A DNA stretch of 64,000 nt from assembly GCA_050486225.1 (NCBI GenBank), contig JBJHCV010000001.1, positions 62,001-126,000 on the forward strand, in the 5' to 3' direction. This stretch comes from JBBDIX01 sp050486225 (GTDB lineage: Bacteria; Actinomycetota; Nitriliruptoria; Nitriliruptorales; Nitriliruptoraceae). A model generated the notes under the pieces. The model did not search any database and had not been told where the DNA came from. It saw only the letters and a list, made by a program, of their open reading frames with translations. Shown here piece after piece: positions 51,071-59,189 of the stretch. Position 1 is the first letter of the stretch. Each line of letters begins with the position of its first letter. The translations under genes were made by a program, and so were the position numbers.

Positions 51071-52420
51071 TCACGCTTCCGGAAACAGTTCAGACAGGGC
51101 ACGCACGTCCGGGAGGTCATCCAGCCGTCGGCACCAGTCGATCAGCAACGCCGATCGCTGCGTTCCCAGGACGGGCTCGACGAGGTCTCGTGCCTTCGCG
51201 TCGACCTCCTCGGTGGTCATGGGGTTGTCCGCCGTGCCGCGCACGGCGGTGACGTGTTCCCGAAACTCTCGTCCGTCGCGAAGCCGAACGGTCGTGATCG
51301 CCTGACGGACCGGCGCCATGTCGGGGTCCTTGACGATCTCCACCAGCGGTCCCTGGCGACCGCCGGCACGCCAGTCGAGGAACCGATCCCGATCGTGTGC
51401 CGCGGCGAAGCCGACGTCGCCGTCCTGGAGTGCGACGTTCGTGAGGTACTGCAGGTTGATGTTCGGCATCTCCGGGTCGTCGACGACACGGACCAGGGAC
51501 GCGGGCATGCGCACCTCCGCCGACTCGACGTCGGCGGAGGTCAGTGACTCTCGCCGGAAGATCTGCAGCAGCCCGTCGAGCGGCGCCTGGATCGGGGAAC
51601 CCACGGAGAACCGCTTGATGTTCGTTCGCTGGATCTCGAAGTGGGACCCGAGGCCCGCCAGCATCGCATCCGGGTCGGGCTCGATCCCGAAGATGTCGAA
51701 CAGGTTGGGCTGTCCCTCGAAGACGTTGTCCACCCCGGTCCACCCGAGGGACACGAGCAGTGCCACCCACACACCGGTGGACGCCGGCATCCCGGCGAAC
51801 GTGTACGCCTTCTCGACATGTTCGACGTCCCGTCGCCAGGTACGCGAGCCCGATGCCTCCTGACACGCGTAGGAGAAGACGTACCCGACCTGCTGGGCGC
51901 TCAGTCCGGACAGCGCGGCGGAGGCCGCCGCGGCACCGAAGAGGCCTCCGATCGCGTGCGTGCTGTGCCCCTGGGTCCGCAGGGTGTCGTTGACGGACCA
52001 CAGCGCACGCGTGACGCGAGTCCCGACGTCGTAGCCGAGGACCACCGCACGCACCAGGTCCCGGCCGGACCGGCCCTCCCGCTCGGCGACCGCGAAGGCC
52101 GCTGGCACGATGGCGCACCCCGGGTGGGTGAGCGACGGCTCGTGCGAGTCGTCGGTCTCGTCGGCGTGCGCCGCCATGGCGTTGGCGAGCGCGGCACGGG
52201 TGGCGTCGGTGCGCTGTCCCGTCGCCAGGACCGTGGCCTCGACGACCCCGGGCACGGCACGCGCGAGGTGCGCACCTGCCTCGCCCGGGGTCATGACACC
52301 TCCGGACACGATGGCGGCCGCGGTGTCCAGGATGTGGTCCGTCGCCTTGCTGACGACCGCCTCCGGCAGCGGGACCGTCAGGGCCTGTGCCACGTACTCG
52401 GCAACCACGTTCCCAACCAT
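51071..52420 (-). CDS. MmgE/PrpD family protein
   Basis: A 449-residue member of the 2-methylcitrate dehydratase / cis-aconitate decarboxylase family. Landmarks are HILDTAAAIVSGGVMTPGE, the active-site region HADETDDSHEPSLTHPGCA, GHSTHAIGGLFGAAAASAAL and SVGSPIQAPLDGLLQI. It is the third family copy in the window and the only one paired with an MFS gene rather than an ABC importer. The aconitase-family pair lies just beyond that MFS gene; both families handle polycarboxylates, so they may share a pathway. The exact reaction is not inferable. Confidence 0.88.
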   Translation of the reverse strand: MVGNVVAEYVAQALTVPLPEAVVSKATDHILDTAAAIVSGGVMTPGEAGAHLARAVPGVVEATVLATGQRTDATRAALANAMAAHADETDDSHEPSLTHPGCAIVPAAFAVAEREGRSGRDLVRAVVLGYDVGTRVTRALWSVNDTLRTQGHSTHAIGGLFGAAAASAALSGLSAQQVGYVFSYACQEASGSRTWRRDVEHVEKAYTFAGMPASTGVWVALLVSLGWTGVDNVFEGQPNLFDIFGIEPDPDAMLAGLGSHFEIQRTNIKRFSVGSPIQAPLDGLLQIFRRESLTSADVESAEVRMPASLVRVVDDPEMPNINLQYLTNVALQDGDVGFAAAHDRDRFLDWRAGGRQGPLVEIVKDPDMAPVRQAITTVRLRDGREFREHVTAVRGTADNPMTTEEVDAKARDLVEPVLGTQRSALLIDWCRRLDDLPDVRALSELFPEA

Positions 52421-52742
52421 CGCGCTTCCTCCGGACCGGCGAGACGGGCGTCGTCAGGAGCGGGCACGACCACACGGCGAGGCCGTGAAGCCCGTTCGTG
52501 TTGCGGCGGCGAACTCGCCACGCACGAGGTCGTGTTCCGCCAGGACTGCTGCTCCTTCCGCAACCTAGCACCGAGGACTGCGACATCCTGGCGTCGGGCG
52601 CGGGCCGCGGGTGGATCGCGCGTAGCACCGCCAGCACGTCGAACGGGGCGTCACCGACGTGGTCGGATCGACGGCGGACACGGCAGCTGACGCTGAACCC
52701 GCGTGGCCCTGGCATCGTCGGTCACGGGCGAGCTGGTGACCA
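52421..52742. other. Non-coding gap upstream of the MmgE/PrpD gene
   Basis: In these 322 bases I see no gene. GGTCAC...GTGACC (52720-52741) next to the EAL gene's stop is a weak 6-pair hairpin that could be a terminator. The promoter for the MmgE/PrpD-MFS pair should lie in the part near 52420-52500. Confidence 0.35.
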
Positions 52743-53858
52743 TCAGGCCGTCGACGGCTCGGGGCGGACGGGGCGACCGAAGTACCAGCCCTGCGCGAGG
52801 TCGCACCCGAGTCGTCGCGCCTCGAGGGCCTGCTCGGCGGTCTCGACGCCCTCGGCGACGACGAGCGCACCGATCTCGTGGGAGAGCCGGACGACGGCGT
52901 GCACGATCGCCCCCGCAGTCACGCTCGGCAGCTGACGCACGAGACGCTGTTCGATCTTGACGATCTCGGGTCGCAGGTGCGCGACCACCTCGAGGCTGGA
53001 GTAACCGCTGCCCACGTCGTCGATCGCGACCGACGCGCCTCGGCGGCGGTAGTGGTCCACGACGTCGGTGAGGTGGTCGAGGCTGTCGGTGCGATGGGTC
53101 TCGACCATCTCGAAGACGATCTGCGAGACGGCGAGGTCGTGGCGGCGCGCGGCGGCGAACGTCGTCTCCATGCACACGTCCGGGCGGTACACGCTGGTCG
53201 GGATGAAGTTGATGAACAGGCGGGCGTCGCCGATCCAGTCGGCGGCGTCGCGGATGGCGACCTCACGGCCGACACGGTCGAGCGCGTTGGTCCAGCCTCC
53301 GGCCCATGCCGCGGCGAAGAGGTCGGCCGCGCCGATCTCGGTCCCGTCGGGTGCGGATGCACGCAGCAGGGACTCGTGACCGACCACCTCGGCGTCACCT
53401 CCGGCTGACGTGTCGAGGCGGACGATGGGCTGGTACAGCGCGTGGAAGCGGTCGAGGTCGTCGACGAGGCCGATGCGGTCGCGGTGGCGGACCCGTGCCG
53501 CGAGCTCACCGAGGGTCGGCGCCCCGAAGGCCATCTCCAGCAGACGGTCGCCGTCGAGGTCACCGGGCAGGACCACGGCGGCACGGACCTCGTCGCGCTC
53601 CGTGGCGGTGAGCACCTCGTCGAGCGCGAGCAGCAGGGAGTCGACCTCGCCGACAGCGCCCTCGTCGTGGCCGGCCGCGTCCGGCGTCGAGGTGATGTGG
53701 CGCAGGGTCCCGGCCCCGGAGACCTCGGCGCCTCGTTCCCGTGCCGTGTCGGTCAGGACCCGCAGGGTGTGGGACGCCGAGGAGTGCACGAGCAGCGCTC
53801 CCCGGTCGGCGACCGTCCCCACCGTCGAGCACTCACAACCCGGTCCACATGCTCCCAC
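52743..53858 (-). CDS. EAL-domain cyclic di-GMP phosphodiesterase
   Basis: Codes for 371 residues from a GTG at 53858, with GGGGAGG 5 bases upstream. The EAL domain spans about 137-368. Residues for metal binding and catalysis are all visible: Glu162 (the EAL motif reads ESL), Asn217 (FINFIP), Glu250, Asp280-Asp281 (IDDVGSGYSSL), Lys301 and Glu336 (AEGVET), so it should cleave c-di-GMP to pGpG. The first 125 residues form an unassigned, probably sensory domain with alternating helices and strands. It follows the CotH gene's operon on the same strand but lies downstream of it; link between the two is unclear. Confidence 0.92.
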   Translation of the reverse strand: MGACGPGCECSTVGTVADRGALLVHSSASHTLRVLTDTARERGAEVSGAGTLRHITSTPDAAGHDEGAVGEVDSLLLALDEVLTATERDEVRAAVVLPGDLDGDRLLEMAFGAPTLGELAARVRHRDRIGLVDDLDRFHALYQPIVRLDTSAGGDAEVVGHESLLRASAPDGTEIGAADLFAAAWAGGWTNALDRVGREVAIRDAADWIGDARLFINFIPTSVYRPDVCMETTFAAARRHDLAVSQIVFEMVETHRTDSLDHLTDVVDHYRRRGASVAIDDVGSGYSSLEVVAHLRPEIVKIEQRLVRQLPSVTAGAIVHAVVRLSHEIGALVVAEGVETAEQALEARRLGCDLAQGWYFGRPVRPEPSTA

Positions 53859-53945
53859 GCGCGCCTCCCCGGCAACCGTCCGTCACGAACAGCCCTCGAC
53901 GGTAGCCGCGACACGATGGACGGCGGCGACCAGTTCCCCGCGATC

Positions 53946-56015
53946 TCAGCGGGCCACGACCACGATGCGGGTGGTCGGGCCCAGGGTGACGAGCCCGCCG
54001 ACCCGGTTGGCGTACGGGTTGGCCGACGACGCGTCCACGCGGCGCGGGACCCCGGCGTCGTCGACCTGCGCGAGCACGAGTTCGTGCTGGCCCTCGACGA
54101 ACGACGGATACCCCGTGTCCGGGTCGATCTCGCCCGGCCGGAACCAGTTCTCGCAGCGCGGCATCGCGCAGTCGTCGTGGTGGTTGCGGTACCAGACGTC
54201 GAGGTGCACGTCGACGGGCTCGCCATCCCAGGTGAACGTCCAGACGCGGTCCACGTCGTCCGTCAGGTCGGACGGCTCGACGACCACCGACAGCGTCCCG
54301 AGCACGGTGTCCGAACCCGGCGACCCGTTGGGTCCCGTCGCCTCCCCCGAGCCGGCGTCCGCACCCTCGGCCGGTTCACGTCCGCCCGCCACGCCGCCCA
54401 CGACCTCGACGGCCGCGAGCGTGGCGCCGTGTGCGTCGACGAGCAGCAGCCGCTGGCCCGCCACCACCTCGACGCTGGCCACGTCACGCCCGGCCACGGC
54501 GTCGCTCGCGTCTGCCGCGTCGCCCCCGTCGCCCGCGCCGCCCTGCGACCCACCCGGTCGGCTCGCCAACGACGCCTCGATGAACGACCGCCGCAGCGAC
54601 ACGAAGTCGAGGACGGCCTCCACGTGCAGGTCGTGGTCCTCGGCGGAGGCGTGGTGGTTGCCCGGGTGCAGGCGGAACGCGTCGTCACCCGGGACAGCGC
54701 GGGCAACGTCGCCGATCGCCTCGACGATCGAGCCGACGCGGGTCTCGAACCACGGTGGATCGAACGCGTCCAGCAGTTCGGCCAGTCGCTCGTCCACCCG
54801 TTCGGCGATGGCCGGCGTCTCCAGTGCCTTCGCGAACAGCTGGTTGCCCCAGGCAACGGCCCGTCCCCGGGTGACCAGCGGGTACTCGTGACGGAACACG
54901 TCGTTCGCGGTCCCGAGTTCCGGCACCCAGTGCGACCCGAAGGTGAGGTCGTTGTCCCAGGGCAGCACCATCCACCGGGCCCGGTCGTCGGTGTTGTCGA
55001 GGTACAGCCAGTAGTCGTCGGCGAACGAGTCGACGTCGGCCTTGAACTCGTTGACCGCGAGCCAGTCGACGAACACGTCGAGGTCGAAGCGCGCCTCGAG
55101 CCCCGCCGCGAACTCGGGACCCGCAGGTGTGTCGACCACCCAGCGCACCAGCGAGGCGACGGCCCCCCAGTCGGGCGTGTCCCCCCTCCAGTCGAAGGCG
55201 TGTTCGAGCCAGGACGCGGCCGACTCGGGCAGTGCCGCACCACCCGCCGCGCCCGACCCCGCACCGGGCGACGCGACGGCAGGACCCACGAGGTCCGAGG
55301 TGACGCCGACCCTGTCGAGCAGCGCCTCGTCGGCGCCGAACACGGAGCCGCCGACCGTGTCGTCGTGGCGGAGCCGGTCGCGCACGAGCGTCACGTCCTC
55401 CGACGGCAGCCCGCGCAGTGCCAGCATCTGCTGGTCGACCCGCTCGACGGCCAGGTACAGCCCCTCGTGGATGCCGTTGACGAACACCTCGACGTACCGG
55501 GTCGCCGACGCCGGGTGCCCGAGTTCGGCGACCATCTCCCAGGCGAGCCGTTCGCGCAGCATCGACGGATCGGTGTACATCGCCACGAGATTGGTGCGCG
55601 ACGACCCGAATGCGTCGACGTGCTCACCGAACTCGACGTTGAACGACTTCTTGGGCAGGAACCGCGCGGTGTTGCCTCGGAACCGCAGGGCCGCGCCGGG
55701 GTCGTCACGCAGTGGTCCGTCGTCTCCGACCCTCCACGCCGCGTCGACCCGTTCGTCGGACGCCGGGTCGCCCTCGTACAGGCGGGCGAGGTCGTCCGGG
55801 TCGACCTCGAGGTGGAGGGCGACGGGCGTGTGGTCGTCGAACCCCATGCCCGTCGAGGTGCCCGGCACCCCGTACTCGAGCCGGTCGACGAACCCGCACG
55901 ACGCGAGGACCATCGCCATCGCCATCGCCAGCAGGCCGGCGCCGGCTCGCGGTGCGGGGCCGGACGATCGCGCGGCGGCACTGCGCGGAGTCGCAGGGGG
56001 CACGGGGCCGAGCAT
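53946..56015 (-). CDS. CotH-kinase-like lipoprotein
   Basis: Codes for 689 residues from an ATG overlapping the preceding stop (TGATG). The N-terminal lipobox MVLASC predicts a lipid-anchored Cys40, so the protein acts outside the membrane. The CotH domain is seen from LRFRGNTARFLPKKSFNVEF-like residues 110-129 (Arg113, Lys122-123) and the metal-binding PWDNDLTFG (Asp354, Asn355, Asp356). CotH proteins are atypical kinases in spore-coat assembly, yet also occur widely in non-sporulating actinobacteria. A C-terminal beta-rich part (about 480-689) may bind carbohydrate. It belongs to a group with a lytic transglycosylase, VTC and DUF4956 proteins. Confidence 0.85.
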   Translation of the reverse strand: MLGPVPPATPRSAAARSSGPAPRAGAGLLAMAMAMVLASCGFVDRLEYGVPGTSTGMGFDDHTPVALHLEVDPDDLARLYEGDPASDERVDAAWRVGDDGPLRDDPGAALRFRGNTARFLPKKSFNVEFGEHVDAFGSSRTNLVAMYTDPSMLRERLAWEMVAELGHPASATRYVEVFVNGIHEGLYLAVERVDQQMLALRGLPSEDVTLVRDRLRHDDTVGGSVFGADEALLDRVGVTSDLVGPAVASPGAGSGAAGGAALPESAASWLEHAFDWRGDTPDWGAVASLVRWVVDTPAGPEFAAGLEARFDLDVFVDWLAVNEFKADVDSFADDYWLYLDNTDDRARWMVLPWDNDLTFGSHWVPELGTANDVFRHEYPLVTRGRAVAWGNQLFAKALETPAIAERVDERLAELLDAFDPPWFETRVGSIVEAIGDVARAVPGDDAFRLHPGNHHASAEDHDLHVEAVLDFVSLRRSFIEASLASRPGGSQGGAGDGGDAADASDAVAGRDVASVEVVAGQRLLLVDAHGATLAAVEVVGGVAGGREPAEGADAGSGEATGPNGSPGSDTVLGTLSVVVEPSDLTDDVDRVWTFTWDGEPVDVHLDVWYRNHHDDCAMPRCENWFRPGEIDPDTGYPSFVEGQHELVLAQVDDAGVPRRVDASSANPYANRVGGLVTLGPTTRIVVVAR

Positions 56016-57322
56016 CAGCTCGTGATCAGCTGGCACCGTTCGATGACCCGGACCACGTAGATCTGGGTCTCGGCGAACGGCGGGATCCCGCCGTAGCGGA
56101 TGACGTTGCCCGGCCCAGCGTTGTACGCGGCGAGGCCGAGCTCGAGCGAACCGAACCGGTCGATCTGCTGGGCGAGGTAGCGCGCACCTCCGTCGAGGTT
56201 CTCCTCCGGGTCCCACGGGTCGACCCCGAGCCCCGCGGCGGTGCCGGGCATCAGCTGCGCGAGCCCGATGGCGCCGGCGTGGGACACGACAGTGGGGCGG
56301 AACCCGGACTCGGACCAGACGAGCGACGCCATGACCGGCGCATCGATGCCGTTGCGCGCGCTTGCGACCGCGATGGGTCGGATCCACTCGCTGGACGACG
56401 AGACACGCGACACGAGCGACCGGCCCCATGGGGGCAGGTTGTTCCCGCTGAACACGGAGCCGCCGGCAGGGACCCGCCCGACACACACGCCGCCGGACCG
56501 CAGCATCGCGATACGGCGCTGCAGTTCGTTGGCCAGCGCCTGCATGACCGAGGCGTCCTCCTCGAGCTCACGGAAGATGGCCTGCTGGCGGCCGCGTTCG
56601 GCGGCGACGTTGGCCCGGGCCGCCTCACGCTGGGACACCAGCGCCTCCATCTCCTCCAGCGTCTCCGCCGCGCGCTGCTCGGCCACCTCGGCACGAACGG
56701 CGAGCTCCTCGGCCTCGAGCCGTGCCCGTTCGGCCTCGGCCCGCGCTGCGTCGGCCTCGGCGCGGGCGTCCATCATCTCCGACACGATCTCCCGGTCGTC
56801 GGCGATGGCACGCTGGACCATCTGCGACGTGCGGGCGACGTCGTGCCAGTCGCTGGCCTGGATGATGCCCTGCGCGAGTCCGAGCGTCGGGTGGGTCGAG
56901 CCGTCCTTGAACGCCTTGATGACCCGTTCCTCGAGCCGTTCGATGGCGACGCGTTCACGTTCCAGCGCACGGTCACGGATCGCCTCGGCGAGCTGGAACT
57001 CGCGCACGGCCACCTCGAGCATGACGATGGCCTCGTGCATGTCGAGCTGGGCCTGCTCGTACTCGGCCTCCGCGGTGGCGGCGGCCGACTGGGCGCGACC
57101 GAGTTCGGCCTCGGCGGCGGACAGTCGTGCCTCTACCGCCTCGAGTTCGGCTCGGGCACGCGACAGTCGTTCCATGGCCTCGTCGAGCCCGGCGGTGGCC
57201 TCCTCGAGTTCCCGTTCGAGTTCGTCGACGTCCTCGGCGGACGCAACGGCGGCGGTCATCGACAACATGCCGATCACCAGCAGCAGCACGAACGCCCTGG
57301 GGCGTCGCAGCCTTCCTGCCAT
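56015..57322 (-). CDS. Secreted coiled-coil lytic transglycosylase (SLT domain)
   Basis: Codes for 435 residues from the ATG at 57322. A signal peptide (RAFVLLLVIGMLSMTAAVASA, to about 29) is followed by a long Ala/Glu-rich coiled coil (about 31-270) and a C-terminal SLT domain (about 312-435). Catalytic Glu338 lies in VWSESGFRP; GLAQLMPGTA and AYNAGPGNV complete the fold. It should cleave peptidoglycan. A PcsB/FtsEX-like coiled coil in front of a muralytic domain usually means the activity is controlled by protein contacts. It is one codon-overlap before CotH and 112 bases after VTC. Confidence 0.92.
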   Translation of the reverse strand: MAGRLRRPRAFVLLLVIGMLSMTAAVASAEDVDELERELEEATAGLDEAMERLSRARAELEAVEARLSAAEAELGRAQSAAATAEAEYEQAQLDMHEAIVMLEVAVREFQLAEAIRDRALERERVAIERLEERVIKAFKDGSTHPTLGLAQGIIQASDWHDVARTSQMVQRAIADDREIVSEMMDARAEADAARAEAERARLEAEELAVRAEVAEQRAAETLEEMEALVSQREAARANVAAERGRQQAIFRELEEDASVMQALANELQRRIAMLRSGGVCVGRVPAGGSVFSGNNLPPWGRSLVSRVSSSSEWIRPIAVASARNGIDAPVMASLVWSESGFRPTVVSHAGAIGLAQLMPGTAAGLGVDPWDPEENLDGGARYLAQQIDRFGSLELGLAAYNAGPGNVIRYGGIPPFAETQIYVVRVIERCQLITS

Positions 57323-57434
57323 CTCCACCCGGTCTCGCGTGAGGAAGCCCGTCGGACCACGGCGACAGGCCGAACCGCACGTGTAACGACACGCGTGTGG
57401 TTCGGCGGACAAGAGTACCGACGCGCGCCGAGAG

Positions 57435-58262
57435 TCAACAGGACCAACGGACAGTCGTGGAGAGGCGCCTGTGCGCACGCCGCCACGGGTTGCTGACGAC
57501 ACCTCGGTGCAGTTCGGCGACCCCGAGGCAGTACTTGCTCATCCGTCCGGCGCGTGCTCCGGGCAGGCTCAGCGCACGACGCGACGCCGCGTGGACCGAC
57601 GCCGTCTTGGTCTCCACGATCACCCAGCCCGGGTCGAACCGCCCCACGGTGTCGTCGTCCGCGACGTGCAGGAACCGGTCGATCGTGACCCGCTCACCGG
57701 CGTCGAGGTCCACCAGCGTGGTGCGCACGTACCTGGTGTCGAGCGAGAAGCGCAGGTCGGCGGGTGCCCCGAACCCGTAGTGGGACCTCAGGGTGTCGTG
57801 CACGAACCTGCGCGCCGATGCGTCGAGGGTCCGCGGGTCCGGTCCGGGGTGGGCACCGCGGTACTTGACGGTCTGCCCGCGGGTCCCCCTGCACTTGACC
57901 TCGAGCATCGTCGCGGCCGGGTCCCCGTAGTGCCGCGTACGGATCTTGAAGCGGCGTCGGCGGCCCCTGCGGTGGTCGTCGAACGTCTGCAGGTCGGGTG
58001 TGTCGAAGTAGGAGGTGTGGTAGCCGATCGCCCGTCGCCCGCCCACCTCGAGCGCGGCGAACCGGTCGCCGAGCGCGGCGACGAACCCCTCGAGTGCCGT
58101 GGCCCGCACGAGGTGCTTGCGGTCGTGGCGCGCGGCGACGGACACGCCCTGCACGTCGTCGAGTCCGACCGTCCCCAGCCGAGCCACCCGCGCGTCGAAC
58201 TCGGCCATGGCCCGCGCGGTGGCGGCGTCCGGCTCGGCCGTCGTGGTGTGCGCAGACGTCAC
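57435..58262 (-). CDS. VTC-domain protein (polyphosphate polymerase-like)
   Basis: Codes for 275 residues from a GTG at 58262 that overlaps the DUF4956 stop (GTGA). The tunnel residues of the VTC domain are visible: DRKHLV (47-52), YHTSYFDTPD (81-90), RRFKIRTRHY (103-112), EVKCRGTRGQTVKYR (121-135) and, later, IVETKT. In yeast this domain makes polyphosphate from ATP; bacterial members are often labelled polyphosphate polymerase without proof. The basic lining here is complete. Coupling to a membrane protein suggests product transfer across, or at, the membrane. Confidence 0.9.
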   Translation of the reverse strand: MTSAHTTTAEPDAATARAMAEFDARVARLGTVGLDDVQGVSVAARHDRKHLVRATALEGFVAALGDRFAALEVGGRRAIGYHTSYFDTPDLQTFDDHRRGRRRRFKIRTRHYGDPAATMLEVKCRGTRGQTVKYRGAHPGPDPRTLDASARRFVHDTLRSHYGFGAPADLRFSLDTRYVRTTLVDLDAGERVTIDRFLHVADDDTVGRFDPGWVIVETKTASVHAASRRALSLPGARAGRMSKYCLGVAELHRGVVSNPWRRAHRRLSTTVRWSC

Positions 58263-58873
58263 GACGACCCGCCCGGCTGCCCCGCGTCGCCACGTCGGGA
58301 CCGGCGGGTCGCGGGCATCCGCACCCGCACGTCGACGCGGGTGGTCTCGCGCACCCAGTCGACGTCCTGCACGATCATGTGCCTGACCTCGCCACCGAGT
58401 CGCGACTCCAGGTCCGCGCGCAGTGCCGCAGGATCGGTGTGGACGACCTCGAGTTCGACCCGGAACCGCTGGTGTCGGTCGTAGGGCAGCAGGACCGGGT
58501 GGTCGGCGATCCACATCGACGCGACGAGCAGCACGGCGAACAGCACCTTGTTCTCGAACACGAGCCCGGGCAGGCCCATGAGCAGGCCGAGCACCAGCGA
58601 CACCATCGTGTAGCCGATCTCGGCCTGGGTCGTCTCGTCCGACCGGAGGCGCACGATCGACAGCACGGCGAACAGGCCGAACCCGACGCCGATGCTCAAC
58701 GGTGCCGACCCGAGCGCGGCCGACACACAGAACAGCGAGACGTTGAACGCCACGTAGCCCATGAGCAGGTCGCGGCGCCGGTGTCGTCGGAAGTACAGGC
58801 CGTAGGCCAGCACCGTGATCGCCGCCACGTTGAGCAGCAGGGCACGCAGCAGGTCGGGAACGTCGAACACCAT
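58259..58873 (-). CDS. DUF4956 membrane protein
   Basis: Codes for 204 residues from the ATG at 58873. About four hydrophobic segments (ALLLNVAAITVLAYGLYF, LLMGYVAFNVSLFCVSAAL, GVGFGLFAVLSIVRL, TMVSLVLGLLMGL) are followed by a cytosolic C-terminal domain (about 135-204). The signature SIVRLRSDETTQAEIGY between helices is typical of DUF4956. This family is habitually encoded beside VTC proteins and is thought to be their membrane partner. Its function is unknown. The 316-base region between it and guaA holds a 12-bp tandem repeat. Confidence 0.88.
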   Translation of the reverse strand: MVFDVPDLLRALLLNVAAITVLAYGLYFRRHRRRDLLMGYVAFNVSLFCVSAALGSAPLSIGVGFGLFAVLSIVRLRSDETTQAEIGYTMVSLVLGLLMGLPGLVFENKVLFAVLLVASMWIADHPVLLPYDRHQRFRVELEVVHTDPAALRADLESRLGGEVRHMIVQDVDWVRETTRVDVRVRMPATRRSRRGDAGQPGGSS

Positions 58874-58910
58874 GGACGCCTTCGAGGTGTGCGGATCCGC
58901 GACGCGGGCT

Positions 58911-58982
58911 CTGGACGCAGCCGGGCACGCAGTCGGGGACGCAGCCGGGCACACAACCCGTGATGCAGACGGGGACGCCAGC
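58911..58982. repeat. Six imperfect 12-bp tandem repeats
   Basis: Units start at 58911, 58923, 58935, 58947, 58959 and 58971, with consensus close to GGGSACGCAGYC on the plus strand. They lie 38 bases upstream of the DUF4956 start and could be part of its leader; on the minus strand they read as Cys/Pro/Gly-rich triplets if translated. The rest of the gap to guaA (58983-59189) shows no recognisable feature except the guaA ribosome site. Confidence 0.7.
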
Positions 58983-59189
58983 CGCTGACCCTTCGACGCT
59001 ACCAGGGTGCCGAGCACCGTTCACCGGCCCGACGGCCATCCGCGTAGTCTCCACCCCGGACCGGCCGCTCCGGCGAACGACTCCGGCGAACCGCCGCGGT
59101 GATGCGCACAGCCGCACCGCTTCGGACCGCGTGGAGGCCTCCGGCGGCTGGCCCGTCCGACGGTCCCGTGACACCCCGACGAGGTGTGG

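Noticed and set aside
53442..56060. 872-residue plus-strand open frame opposite the EAL and CotH genes
   Set aside because: Shadow frame of GC-rich coding DNA; composition is Arg/Val/Asp-rich without any domain, whereas the minus strand has clear motifs.
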